Assembly: GCA_044868005.1 (NCBI GenBank) | Contig: JBIOVX010000157.1 | Coordinates: 36,909-100,908 of the forward strand | DNA: 64,000 bases | DNA from: DATARR01 sp044868005 | Lineage (GTDB): Bacteria > Acidobacteriota > Thermoanaerobaculia > Multivoradales > UBA5704 | Direction of reading: 5' to 3' | Part shown: positions 1 through 10,467 of the stretch, piece by piece | Position numbering within the stretch: position 1 is the first letter of the stretch | How the letters are laid out: every line of letters begins with the position of its first letter | Notes under the pieces: model-generated | Database searches by the model: none | Seen by the model: only the letters and a program-made list of their open reading frames with translations | Told to the model about the DNA's origin: nothing | Translations under genes and position numbers: made by a program

Positions 1-278
1 GCCCGGTCCGGCCGCTCTCCCCGCGCCAATAGCTCGCGCAGGCTGCGGCTGGCGCTCCACCCGCTCTCCTCCGCTCTCCTGATGGCTGGTGCCGCTAGCA
101 TGCTCGCCGTTCGCCTCGCCGGAACCCTGCCGACTGCTGTATAGAGAAGGCTGCAAGTTTCGTGCAGGGATGGCGCGGCCCGCGCTCGCATGGCAAGGCT
201 CATGCTTGCTATCCTCACGGTGACCGGCAGCCGCATCGTGCCTGGATCGACCGCTTCCCTTTTAGGAGAGAGACCGAC
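1..278. other. Leader region with no recognised gene
   Basis: The first 278 bases hold no gene I can recognise. A plus-strand frame is open from base 1 to a TAG near 141, but its composition is Arg/Leu/Ala-rich without family resemblance, so it could be a gene tail or chance. CCGCTCTCC-like words repeat at the left end. The segment ends in the ribosome binding site of the FadL-type gene. Confidence 0.4.
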
Positions 279-1560
279 ATGCGACACCCACGCCGCGTCG
301 TCCTGTTGTGCCTGCTCGCCGCGCTCGTTGACGCTTCCCTCGCCTCAGCCTCCGGCTTCGGGCTCTTCCAGCACGGAGGCCGCGCCCTGGGTCAGGTGGG
401 AGCCTTCACCGCCCGCGCCTCCGAGCCTTCGGCGTTGACCTACAACCCGGCCGCCATCACGCGCCTGGACGGCTTTCAACTCCAGGCCGGCCTCGATTTC
501 AACAACGCCCAGGACAAATACAGCAGCGCCACCGGGACGTTTTCGGCCAACCACGTCATCCAGTTCCCGCCCGCGGTCTACATGACGTGGAAGCAGCGCA
601 ACGGTCCCTTCGCCTTCGGCCTCGGCGTCGACTCTCCCTTCTACTACAACGTCGAGTGGCGGCCGGTGCTGTTTCCAGGCCGCTTCCTCACCCGCCGCTT
701 CGAGCTGCGCATCTACGAGCTGCACCCGGTGCTGGCGTACGATCTTGGGGAAGGCTGGAGCGTTGGCGCCGGCGTGCGCTACGCCTTCGGCAACCTCGAT
801 CAGGACGACAACGCCCGCCTGCTCTTCTCGGCGTCCCCTCCGGGCACCATTCCTCAGCCGTTCCTCATCGAGGTAGAGAGGACCGCCAGCGCCGACGTCG
901 ACGCCATCGCGTGGGACCTGGCCCTCCATTATGCCGCGCCGTCTTGGGGATGGGGCGTCGTCTACCGCAGCCCCGAGCGGCTCAAGGGCAACGGCGATGC
1001 AGAGTACGCGCCGCGCGACGTGCCCGCGGGCGTCCCCGGGCTCGACGCCGCCATCCGCGCCCGCCTGGTGAACGGCAGCTCCCGCCAATCCTTCGAGATC
1101 CCCCAGGAAGCGCGCGCCGGCATCTGGTACGCGCCGTATCCCGAGCTGCGGATCGAGCTCGACGCCAGCTTCCAGGGCTGGTCGAGCCTGAAGGCGACCG
1201 ACGTCACCTACGATCCCAACGTCTTCGGCGACGGTCCCACCGTGCACACCCCTCGCGACTGGAAGGACACCACCAGCCTGCGCCTCGGCCTCGAAGGGGA
1301 CATCACGGACAGCTTCACGCTCTTCGGCGGCGTCGCCCAGGAACCTTCACCGGTGCCGGACAGGACCCTGGAACCAGGCTTCCCACGCGGCGACGCCCTG
1401 GTCTACAGCGCCGGCTTCACCGTCAACCTGCCCAAGATCTCTTTCGACCTGGGGTACTCGCTCCACGATCACGACGACCGCGGGGCCAGCAACCAGGAGC
1501 CGTTCAACCCCACGCGCACCGGCACCTACAGCGCGACGGATCAGGTGTGGGGTTTCGCGG

Positions 1561-1577
<17 letters not shown>
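279..1577 (+). CDS. FadL/OmpP1/TodX-family outer membrane protein
   Basis: A 432-residue outer-membrane beta-barrel of the FadL type, which takes up long-chain fatty acids or other hydrophobic compounds. An N-terminal signal peptide ends near 'ASA', and the mature protein begins SGFGLFQHGGRALGQ, the typical FadL N-terminus (normally an N-A-S-A-F plug region). The motif LTYNPAAIT is the family's conserved 'NPA' element. The chain alternates aromatic and polar residues and ends in VRWRL, a barrel-type C-terminus. The start at 279 is preferred over an in-frame ATG at 162 because an AGGAGAG ribosome binding site lies at 264-270 and a signal peptide starts exactly here. Its 3' end overlaps the convergent hydratase gene by 17 bp. 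The substrate cannot be inferred. Confidence 0.9.
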
Positions 1578-3567
<1,990 letters not shown>

Positions 3568-3697
3568 TCAGGGTCTCCTGGGCAGTTGACGGGCCGGTGA
3601 GGACCCTTAGACATTGTAACGCGTTGGCTCCTGGGGGTATTCGCGGATCGGACCGATCGGTCCGGCAGGCACGGACCGCCATGATATGTATTCCCTC

Positions 3698-5311
3698 ATG
3701 GCCGACCCCTCCGGCAACCTCTACGAAACCGTCATCGGCCAGCCCCTGGCCGGCGAATCTCCCGCTCTGCCTCCTCCGCGGATCTCGGCGGCGGTGGTGC
3801 TCTGGCGGCGGCGGGAAGGCGGCGGGCCGGACGAGGTGGAGGTCTTCTGGGTCAAGCGCGCGGAGAGCCTGCCGTTCATGGGAGGCTGGCATGCGTTCCC
3901 GGGCGGCGGGATGTCGCGCTCCGATGCGCAGCTCCCCGTCTCCGGCGAGCCGCAGACGGGCGCCGAGGCGCCTCCCGCCGCGGGCCTGCCGGAGTCGCTG
4001 CGCGACCTCGACGAGCCGGGGCCGGACCTCCTGCCCGGCCTCGCCGCCTGCGCCCTGCGCGAGCTCTTCGAGGAGACCGGCATCCTCCTCTCCACTCCTG
4101 ACGTCGATCCCGAGCACCTCCCCGAAGCCCGCCGGGCCTTGCTCGCGGGCGAGCGCTCCTTCGCTGATGTCCTCAGCGGTTTCGAGGTGCGGCTCGACGC
4201 CTCGCGACTCGTCTACGCCGGCCGCTGGGTGACGCCGCCGTTCGCACCGGTCCGCTTCGACAACCGTTTCTTCCTCCTCGAATGGCCGCCGGACGCGCCC
4301 GTCGAGCCGTCGATCCATGCTGGCGAGTGCGAGTCCGGCTCGTGGATCTCCCCCGCGGAAGCCTGGGAGGCCTGGCGTCGCGGCGACGTGCTGGCCGCGC
4401 CGCCCATCCTCCACATTCTCGAAGTGCTGAGCCAGGAGGGGCCGTTCCGCGGGCTCGACCGCCTGCGCGATCCCGCCGAGAGCAACCTCGGTCCGCTCCG
4501 CCGTGTCGAGATGCGTCCCGGGGTGACGATGTTTCCGCTGCTCACCCACACCCTGCCGCCGGCCGCCACGACAAACGCTTATCTATTGGGGATCAGCGAA
4601 TGCGTGCTGGTGGACCCCGGCGCCTCTTCCGACCAGGAACTGGACCGCCTGGAGCAGGCGCTCGCCGCCGCCCGCGAGCGGCTGGGCCGGCCCGTGGCCG
4701 CCATCTGGCTCACCCACCACCATCCGGATCACGTGGGGGGCGTTGAGAGGCTGCGGGTCTCGCTCGGCGTGCCCGTCCTCGCCCATCCGCTCACCGCCGA
4801 ACGCCTGGCGGCCCGGGGGATCAAGATCGACGGCGAGCTCAACGACGGCGAGCGCGTCGTGCTCGGCGGCGGCTACCCGGTCCTCGTCATCCACACGCCC
4901 GGCCACGCGCGCGGCCATCTCTGCTTCCTCGAAGAGGAGCAGCGCTCGCTGCTCTGCGGCGACATGGTCTCCGGCATCAGCATGATCGTCGTCGATCCCC
5001 CCGAGGGGGACATGGACGACTACCTGGGCTCGCTCGAGAAGCTCGCCGCGCTCCGCCCTCGCACGCTCTTCCCCGGCCACGGCCCGGCGATCAAGAACGC
5101 GGACGCCAAGCTCCGCGAGTACATCGATCACCGCCTCTGGCGGGAGAACCGCATCTTCGACGCCTGGAGCGGGGGCCTCCGCCGACCCGCGGACATGCTT
5201 CCCACCGTCTACGACGACGTGCCGCAGCAGGCCTGGCCGCTCGCCGAGCGCCAGATTCTCGCCCATCTCGAACGGCTGCGCCGGCTGGGGCGGATCGAAG
5301 CGGGCTCCTGA
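3698..5311 (+). CDS. NUDIX hydrolase fused to metallo-beta-lactamase domain
   Basis: A two-domain protein of 537 residues (541 if the in-frame ATG at 3686 is used; neither has a clear ribosome binding site). Residues below count from 3686. The N-terminal half carries a split NUDIX box, FPGGGM at 71-76 and RELFEETG at 125-132, separated by about 48 residues. A long insertion within the box is also known in NUDT19-type CoA diphosphatases. The C-terminal half is an LACTB2-like metallo-beta-lactamase with the metal motif THHHPDH (343-349), a downstream HTPGHARGH, a CGD and an FPGHG, so all zinc ligands appear present. Substrates are unknown; hydrolysis of a nucleotide or acyl-CoA followed by a thioester or phosphoester is a guess. 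The next gene starts 7 bp after the stop. Confidence 0.85.
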   Translation: MADPSGNLYETVIGQPLAGESPALPPPRISAAVVLWRRREGGGPDEVEVFWVKRAESLPFMGGWHAFPGGGMSRSDAQLPVSGEPQTGAEAPPAAGLPESLRDLDEPGPDLLPGLAACALRELFEETGILLSTPDVDPEHLPEARRALLAGERSFADVLSGFEVRLDASRLVYAGRWVTPPFAPVRFDNRFFLLEWPPDAPVEPSIHAGECESGSWISPAEAWEAWRRGDVLAAPPILHILEVLSQEGPFRGLDRLRDPAESNLGPLRRVEMRPGVTMFPLLTHTLPPAATTNAYLLGISECVLVDPGASSDQELDRLEQALAAARERLGRPVAAIWLTHHHPDHVGGVERLRVSLGVPVLAHPLTAERLAARGIKIDGELNDGERVVLGGGYPVLVIHTPGHARGHLCFLEEEQRSLLCGDMVSGISMIVVDPPEGDMDDYLGSLEKLAALRPRTLFPGHGPAIKNADAKLREYIDHRLWRENRIFDAWSGGLRRPADMLPTVYDDVPQQAWPLAERQILAHLERLRRLGRIEAGS

Positions 5312-5318
5312 GGACAGG

Positions 5319-7586
5319 GTGAGGCCTCGCAGAGCAGTCGGGTCCTTTTTCGTCGTCCTCCTGATCACCGTTTCCGCCGCGCTGGCCGCCGCCGATCCGC
5401 CCCGCCCTCTCACCGATCAAGGCCTGGAAAACCTCGCCGCCTTCGCTCGCCTGCTGTCGCTGGTCCGGTTCTTCCACCCCAGCGACGCCGTGGCGGCGGC
5501 GGACTGGAACCGCGTGACCGTGGCGGGTGTTTCGGCGGTCGAAGGCGCTGCGGACCCGCGGTCGCTCGCCGTCGCCTTGGAGGACTTCTTCCGTCCTCTC
5601 GCTCCCACCCTGCGGGTGCGCCCGCAAGGCGTGCGGCCGGAGCTTCCTCCGGAGCTGCGGCCGCCGGCCGGCGACAAGGACGCACGGATCGTCGTCTGGC
5701 GGCACCTCGGCGGAGCCTTCGCCGGCGACCCGAAGCTGTATACCAGCCAGCGCATCGACAACCGGACGCCGCCGGGCTACGGCACCGTGGCGCAGAAGGT
5801 CGCCGCCGGATCGCTGCGCGGCAAGAAGGTCCGTCTGCGCGCCTGGGTGCGGGCCGAAGTGGCGGCAGGAGGACGAGCCCAGCTCGGTCTGCGGGTGGAC
5901 CGCGCCGGCGGCAAGCCGGGGTTCTTCGACAACATGGCGGACCGGCCGATCCGCGATCCCGCCTGGCGCCTGTACGAGATCAAGGGCGAGGTGGCGCCGG
6001 ACGCCGAGCGGATCGTCATCCTCCTTGTGGTGACAGGTGCCGGCAGGGTGTGGCTCGACGAGGTCTCTCTCGATGCCATGGACGACACCGCGCATGCCTC
6101 TCTCGTCAACGCCGCCTTCGACGTCGGCCTCCCCGACCTTCAGCCGCAGGGTTGGTACTTCCCGTACGAATCGATCCGCGACGGCTACCACCTGACCTCA
6201 CGGCGCGGCGAGGCGTGCCGCCGCGACGGCTGCGCCGAGGTCTTCAGCGATGAGATCGCCGCGCCCCGTTTCCCCCGGCCCGAGGAGGTTCTGCAGGCGG
6301 ATCTCGGAGGCGGCGTCGTGGCCTCTCTGCCGATCGCTCTCTATGCCGATGAGCGTGGCACCTTGCCTCACGCAGCGCCTGCTGTACCTGCGCCGGCCTG
6401 GGAATCCGTAGATGCGACCGCCGACGGCCGCGCCTCGCGCCTGGCCGCCATCATCCTCGCGTGGGGGATCTTCCAGCACTTCCATCCCGAGCTGCAGCCG
6501 GAAGATCCCGCCTGGTCGGGCGCCCTGCGTCCTGTTCTCGCCGAAACCGCCACCGCCACCGATCGTGAAGCCTTCCTGCACGCCGCGGCGCGCTTCCTCG
6601 TGCCGTTGCGGGACTGCCGCGCCTACCTGCTCGGGCCGAAGAGCGACGCCCTGCCGCAGACCCTGCCTTTGGCCTGGGAATGGGTCGAGGACCGCCTGGT
6701 CATCACCGGCGCGGCCAAGGAGCTGACGGCCATTCATGTCGGAGATACCGTCGTGGCCCTGGATGGCCGGCCCGCCACCGAGCGCGTCGCCGAAGAGGAG
6801 TCTTTCCTCTCCGCGGCGACCCCGGAATCCCGCCGCTGGACCGCGGTCGAGAATCTCCTCTTCGGTCCTCCGAGCTCAGCGGTCACCCTCCGCCTCGAGC
6901 GCGCCGGCAGCGCTCCCTTTGACGTCTCGGTCGCGCGGGTTCCCTGGTCGGAGAACCTGCCCGCGGGCACGCCGTACGCCGCCGTCGAGGAGATCCGTCC
7001 CGGCATCCTCTACGTCGATCTCAGCCGCGCCGCGGACGATGCTCTCCAGACCCTGATGCCGCGCATGGCCGCCGCCCGCGGACTGATCTTCGATCTCCGC
7101 CGCGGCTCGAACATGCCCGTCGAGCTGCTCTCCTATCTGACCGGCCGGACTTTCATGGGCCCACAATTACAGACGCCGTCGGTAATGGCGCCCGACCATC
7201 GCGGCTGGCAATGGATGACCACGGCCGTGGCCCACGACCCCAGGACGCCCCGGCTGAAAGGACGCGCGGCGTTCCTCACCGACGGCCGCGCGGACATCTT
7301 CACCGAGACGCTCCTCACGATGATCGAAGCCTACGGCCTCGGCGAGATCGTCGGTGCCCGGACAGGCGGTTGCAACGGCATGATCAACCGCGCCGATCTG
7401 CCCGGTGGCTATCGCTTGAGCTGGAGCGGACGCCGGATGGTGAAGCGCGACGGCACGAACCTGCACGGCGTCGGAGTGAAGCCCACCGTGCCCGCCGCGA
7501 GAACGTTCCAAGGCATCGCCGCGGGACGCGACGAGACCGTGGAGCGAGCGGTCGAGATCCTCGAGCGGAGCACAGGCGGACGCTGA
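5319..7586 (+). CDS. Secreted S41-peptidase-like protein lacking the usual serine
   Basis: A 755-residue exported protein with a GTG start 7 bp after the preceding stop, implying coupling. A signal peptide covers about residues 1-26. The middle includes a beta-sandwich-like region and a PDZ-like segment (TAIHVGDTVVALDGRPA). The C-terminal 230 residues look like the tail-specific protease/S41 core: GILYVDLSRA, RGLIFDLRRGS, then FLTDGRADIFTETLL, GEIVGARTGGCNG, GGYRLSWSG and HGVGVKPTVP. From my memory of the family, related proteins read DGRAIS-x-AET, so the nucleophile serine appears to be replaced by isoleucine here. The protein may therefore be catalytically dead or use another residue. The family assignment is good; activity is doubtful. 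Confidence 0.75.
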   Translation: MRPRRAVGSFFVVLLITVSAALAAADPPRPLTDQGLENLAAFARLLSLVRFFHPSDAVAAADWNRVTVAGVSAVEGAADPRSLAVALEDFFRPLAPTLRVRPQGVRPELPPELRPPAGDKDARIVVWRHLGGAFAGDPKLYTSQRIDNRTPPGYGTVAQKVAAGSLRGKKVRLRAWVRAEVAAGGRAQLGLRVDRAGGKPGFFDNMADRPIRDPAWRLYEIKGEVAPDAERIVILLVVTGAGRVWLDEVSLDAMDDTAHASLVNAAFDVGLPDLQPQGWYFPYESIRDGYHLTSRRGEACRRDGCAEVFSDEIAAPRFPRPEEVLQADLGGGVVASLPIALYADERGTLPHAAPAVPAPAWESVDATADGRASRLAAIILAWGIFQHFHPELQPEDPAWSGALRPVLAETATATDREAFLHAAARFLVPLRDCRAYLLGPKSDALPQTLPLAWEWVEDRLVITGAAKELTAIHVGDTVVALDGRPATERVAEEESFLSAATPESRRWTAVENLLFGPPSSAVTLRLERAGSAPFDVSVARVPWSENLPAGTPYAAVEEIRPGILYVDLSRAADDALQTLMPRMAAARGLIFDLRRGSNMPVELLSYLTGRTFMGPQLQTPSVMAPDHRGWQWMTTAVAHDPRTPRLKGRAAFLTDGRADIFTETLLTMIEAYGLGEIVGARTGGCNGMINRADLPGGYRLSWSGRRMVKRDGTNLHGVGVKPTVPAARTFQGIAAGRDETVERAVEILERSTGGR

Positions 7587-7687
7587 CTCCGATCATCGAG
7601 AGGATGACCGCGGTCATCCTCACCCGGCGCCCCGTGTTTCAGGGGGAATTCGCCGTAGTTCGCCTCAGGAGCTTGGCGGGCTGCATC

Positions 7688-7937
7688 GTAGCCGCCTGCT
7701 ACCGGAGCGTAGACTCCTGCTACAGCGCGTAGCAGCCTGCTATGGCGCGTAGCAGCCTGCTACAGCAGTGTAGCCTCCTGCTACAGCGCGTAGACTCCTG
7801 CTACAGCGCGTAGCAGCCTGCTACAGCCGCGTAGACTCCTGCTACAGCCGTGTAGACTCCTGCTACGGCGCGTAGCAGCCTGCTACAGCCGTGTAGACTC
7901 CTGCTACGGCGCGTAGCAGCCTGCTACGGGAGCGTAG
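7688..7937. repeat. Array of 12 palindromic 15-mers at 20-21 bp period
   Basis: Twelve copies of GTAG-NNN-CCTGCTAC are separated by 5-6 bp GC-rich spacers (AGCGC, AGCCGT, GGCGC, GGGAGC and similar), with a lone GTAG at 7934 ending the array. The commonest core, GTAGCAGCCTGCTAC, is a perfect 7+1+7 inverted repeat. The others (GTAGACTCC..., GTAGCCTCC..., GTAGCCGCC...) keep the outer four pairs. Units alternate 20 and 21 bp, so sites recur every two helical turns on one DNA face. The array fills the gap between two converging gene ends (7586 and 8041). It has no long spacers or leader, so it is not a CRISPR. Its function is unknown. Confidence 0.9.
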
Positions 7938-8040
7938 CCTTCCCCGCCGTCTTCGAAGCCAACGGGGGCACGGGCGGTCGTCGGATCGAGCTGCCGCGGT
8001 CATCTAACCCGCTGAAGAATCGTTATTTAGCGGCCTATCC

Positions 8041-8916
8041 TCAACGAGTCTCCCGTAGTTCCAGCCAGATCCCGTGAGTCAGGGATGGCGGCAAGAAGAG
8101 GCTTTTTCCGCCTCCGTTTCGCGTCCGATGGGGCAGACGGACGTGTAAGGCGGCGCGAGCGGCAGCGAGACTCCGGACGCCGACCGTAGCGCCGACTATC
8201 TTCCGTCCGGGCATCAGCCGTCTCGATGCCGGCAGGAGATAGATCTGCGCGTCCTGAAGAGAGACGACCTCAGCGCGCACAGGCTCAGGCGCCAGGACGG
8301 TCTGCTTTCGGACGGCACCGCCGAGCGCCGCCAGCAGCTTCCGCTCCGGCGAGAGATCGTCGCCGGCCAGCCAGACCGCGATCAGCGAATACGCGGTGTT
8401 CGGGTGGGCGAAATGTTCCGGCCGGTCGGTGGGCGAACGGTTGCGGTGAGCGAAGAAGATGTACCCCAAAGGATGCGATGGCGGAAAGTCGACCATGCCG
8501 CCGGCGCGCTCATAGCTCATTCCCGCCGCGTCGAGCCGCCGCGCGACGAGGCCGCTCTCCGGCTCGAAGAGCGCGAAGAACGCCGGACCGTCGCCGCCCG
8601 CGAGATGGCGTCGGTACTGCGCCGTGAGGTCGTCCCGCGCCTCCGGAGCCGTCAGCAGCTCGATCTCGGTGCCGTCCGGAAACTTCACGTGCTGATTCCG
8701 GATGCCGTTGTCGTGCGGCCGCCCGGGCTTCAAGGCAAAGCCCAGATCGCGATATCGCTGCGCCGTCGCCTCGAGGTCGTTGGTGGCGACGATGACGTGG
8801 TCGAGGCCCAGGACCGCGGTGCCTTCCTCAACAGTTGGCGGCTCGGCTTGGAGCCGCACCACTGCGATTACGGACAGCAGGCTCAAGGCAATTTTGGCGC
8901 CGCTCATCGGGTTCAC
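8041..8916 (-). CDS. Exported VOC-superfamily (glyoxalase_3-like) protein
   Basis: A 291-residue protein with a hydrophobic N-terminus resembling a signal peptide (about 1-24). A vicinal-oxygen-chelate half follows: LGLDHVIVATNDLEATAQRYRDLGF (residues about 36-60), NQHVKFPDGTEIELL and later IFFAHRN. The His in 'LDHV' and the Glu in 'IELL' are the usual metal-binding positions of VOC modules. The second half continues the glyoxalase_3 fold with less clear motifs. Family members include dioxygenases, glyoxalase I and resistance proteins; an exported one with no metabolic neighbours cannot be assigned a reaction. It is divergent from the DUF2277 gene, with only 38 bp between the starts. Confidence 0.8.
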   Translation of the reverse strand: MNPMSGAKIALSLLSVIAVVRLQAEPPTVEEGTAVLGLDHVIVATNDLEATAQRYRDLGFALKPGRPHDNGIRNQHVKFPDGTEIELLTAPEARDDLTAQYRRHLAGGDGPAFFALFEPESGLVARRLDAAGMSYERAGGMVDFPPSHPLGYIFFAHRNRSPTDRPEHFAHPNTAYSLIAVWLAGDDLSPERKLLAALGGAVRKQTVLAPEPVRAEVVSLQDAQIYLLPASRRLMPGRKIVGATVGVRSLAAARAALHVRLPHRTRNGGGKSLFLPPSLTHGIWLELRETR

Positions 8917-8954
8917 GGTATCATCTCTGCCAACGGAGCGATCAGGAGACCCAC

Positions 8955-9251
8955 ATGTGCCGTAACATCAAGACCCTCTTCAACTTCGAGCCGCCTGCGA
9001 CGGAGGACGAGGTGCGCGACGCAGCGCTCCAATTCGTCCGCAAGCTGAGCGGCTTCACCAAGCCCTCCAAGGCCAACGAAGCCGCCTTCGAAACGGCGAT
9101 CGAGGAAATCGCCCATTCCGCCCAGACTCTTCTCGCCGCTCTGGTCACGAATGGTGAACCCCGTAATCGCGACGTCGAAGCGGCGAAGGCTCGCGCCAGG
9201 GCGGCGGTGCGGTTCGGCAAGGAGGAGGCGCGGGCGCCAGCAGGGGGTTAG
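8955..9251 (+). CDS. DUF2277 family protein
   Basis: A 98-residue cytosolic protein beginning MCRNIKTLFNFEPPATEDEV, the near-invariant N-terminus of DUF2277, followed by the conserved FVRKLSGFTKPSKANEAAF segment. The function of the family is not established. The start is fixed by an AGGAG at 8944-8948, seven bases upstream of ATG 8955. The last 20 residues (rich in Arg, Ala and Glu) are a variable tail. It is divergent from the VOC gene and shares a very short intergenic region with it. Confidence 0.92.
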   Translation: MCRNIKTLFNFEPPATEDEVRDAALQFVRKLSGFTKPSKANEAAFETAIEEIAHSAQTLLAALVTNGEPRNRDVEAAKARARAAVRFGKEEARAPAGG

Positions 9252-9619
9252 GCCGCCTGAGACAACAAACGCCGCATCGTCTCGGGCTCGCGCTCGATCG
9301 CTTGGAGCAGAGCGCGGGCTGGAGCATCGGGTGTGGTGCGAAGCTGTTCCCAATCTCGCAGAGTGCTGACAGGCAGTCGGAACGCTTCCGCGAATTCGAA
9401 CTGTGTCATTCCGAGCCGTTGCCGCAACGCCTTGACGGGCGAAACGCGGCGCATCTTAGCCAGCGCCTCCGAGTCGAGGGGCTGGGCATCGGGATCAGAG
9501 AGGGCCGCCGCCAACACCTCTTCGTCCGTCATTGCGTTCACTCGTGCCCAGTCGGTCTCGCCGCGAGGCGGCGGCTCACCAGGCTTCAGGATCACCCGCG
9601 TAGTACCTGTCTTGCTCAT
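9248..9619 (-). CDS. Antitoxin partner of BrnT, with XRE-type HTH
   Basis: A 123-residue protein. The N-terminal part (DWARVNAMTDEEVLAAALSDPDAQPL) resembles the toxin-binding segment of BrnA-type antitoxins. Residues about 64-95 form a helix-turn-helix (LRQRLGMTQFEFAEAFRLPVSTLRDWEQ) of the XRE/NadS kind. It would neutralise the upstream BrnT-like toxin and bind the promoter. The start (9619) lies inside the toxin gene, overlapping it by 44 bp, so the two are coupled. The stop overlaps the convergent DUF2277 gene by 4 bp. An in-frame extension upstream exists but is only the shadow of the toxin gene. Confidence 0.88.
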   Translation of the reverse strand: MSKTGTTRVILKPGEPPPRGETDWARVNAMTDEEVLAAALSDPDAQPLDSEALAKMRRVSPVKALRQRLGMTQFEFAEAFRLPVSTLRDWEQLRTTPDAPARALLQAIEREPETMRRLLSQAA

Positions 9620-9863
9620 GTCGCGTGGCCCTCCGGGCAGAGACGATGCGGCACGTCCTGTCACCGCGCTGGGTTGTGACAACGAACAGGACACCGCCGA
9701 CCGCCATACCGATGACCCGCATCCGCTCCTCGCCGTACTCAAAGCGGGTATCCAGTTCTTCAAGCCGGTTTGGATCCTCAAGCGCCGCGATGGAATCCGG
9801 GAAATCGATGCCGTGCCTGCGGCGATTCGCGACAGCCTTCGCGGCATCCCACTCGTACTCCAC
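9576..9863 (-). CDS. brnT: BrnT family toxin
   Basis: A 95-residue ribonuclease-toxin-like protein. The N-terminus (V/M)EYEWDAAKAVANRRRHGIDF matches the BrnT signature 'FEWDxxKxxxNxxKHGvxF', followed by GMAVGGVLFVVTT and RIVSARRATRHEQDRY, the conserved C-terminal 'R-I-S-A-R-x-A-x-x-x-E-x-x-x-Y' helix. BrnT toxins are RelE-fold RNases that stop translation and are neutralised by BrnA-type partners. The start is a GTG. A predicted promoter lies immediately upstream, so the message may be nearly leaderless. It is followed by the overlapping antitoxin gene. Confidence 0.9.
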   Translation of the reverse strand: MEYEWDAAKAVANRRRHGIDFPDSIAALEDPNRLEELDTRFEYGEERMRVIGMAVGGVLFVVTTQRGDRTCRIVSARRATRHEQDRYYAGDPEAW

Positions 9864-9870
9864 CTCGGCA

Positions 9871-9899
9871 AGACTACTGATTACCCGTAGTCATGTCAA
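9871..9899 (-). promoter_or_regulatory. Promoter and inverted-repeat operator of the brnT operon
   Basis: On the minus strand, TTGACA (9899-9894) is followed after 17 bp by TAGTCT (9876-9871), a credible -35/-10 pair just upstream of the GTG at 9863. An inverted repeat GACTAC (9872-9877) / GTAGTC (9887-9892) with a 9-bp centre covers the spacer and the -10. It is a good candidate for the autorepression site of the HTH antitoxin. The assignment is from pattern only. Confidence 0.5.
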
Positions 9900-9971
9900 C
9901 GCGCTGGCTCGACTGCTGAGCTCGTGATCCGCCGCCGGATCTCCACCTCTGGACCCTGCTACGATTCCTCC

Positions 9972-10211
9972 ATGAGCACCGTTAGCCTGCGAGAACTCCA
10001 ACAGGACACAGACGCGGTATTGGATCGCGTTGAGGCCGGGGAGCACCTCGTCGTGATGCGTGGCGGTCGCCCGGTCGCCGAGCTGCGGCCCGCCCCTGCC
10101 ACCCAGCCCGGTCCGCGACCGTTCGGTCTGTGCGCCGGAGCGTTCACGGTTCCGGACGACTTCGACGCGCCGCTGTCTGAGGAGATCCTGGGAGGGTTCG
10201 AGGAGCGATGA
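9972..10211 (+). CDS. Phd/YefM-type antitoxin, apparently orphan
   Basis: A 79-residue protein starting MSTVSLRELQQDTDAVLDRVEAGE, then HLVVMRGGRPVAELRP, the standard Phd/YefM fold pattern (DNA-binding N-terminal part with the 'G-x-P-V-A-x-L' strand). The C-terminal tail (FTVPDDFDAPLSEEILGGFEE) is the usual toxin-binding segment of antitoxins paired with PIN (VapC) toxins. No PIN gene follows; the next gene is a small acidic protein, so this antitoxin appears solitary. The start at 9972 was chosen because the family begins with this Met. It is divergent from the brnT promoter. Confidence 0.85.
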   Translation: MSTVSLRELQQDTDAVLDRVEAGEHLVVMRGGRPVAELRPAPATQPGPRPFGLCAGAFTVPDDFDAPLSEEILGGFEER

Positions 10212-10230
10212 GCAGGTAGGACGAGAGCCT

Positions 10231-10410
10231 ATGATCGATGATCCGATCATCGAAGAACTGCACCGTCATCGCGAGGAATTGTTCCGCGAGTTCGGCAATG
10301 ATCCGGAGGCTCTCATCAGGTACCTCCAAGAGAAAGAGCGAAGCTCCGGCCGGACGGTTCAGTCTCCGCCTGCGCCCTCCGCGAAGCGGCCTCGCCGTGC
10401 TCGTTATTGA
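10231..10410 (+). CDS. Small TA-associated hypothetical protein
   Basis: A 59-residue charged protein, MIDDPIIEELHRHREELFREFGNDPEALIRYLQEKE followed by a basic Pro-rich tail. This 'D-P-I-I-E-E-x-x-x-x-R-E-E-x-x-x-x-F-x-x-D...I-x-x-L-x-x-x-E' pattern is common in short bacterial proteins encoded next to toxin-antitoxin genes and is often annotated simply as hypothetical. It lies 19 bp after the Phd-type antitoxin and upstream of a UPF0175 gene. I infer an antitoxin-like role but cannot assign a partner. Confidence 0.65.
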   Translation: MIDDPIIEELHRHREELFREFGNDPEALIRYLQEKERSSGRTVQSPPAPSAKRPRRARY

Positions 10411-10467
10411 CGGGGATTCGGTGGCCTCTTGCCCGGCTGAGTACGGAATGTATTTCGGGGAAGACCT

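Noticed and set aside
7688..7937. CRISPR array
   Set aside because: Repeats are 15 bp, spacers only 5-6 bp and of few types, and there are no cas genes.
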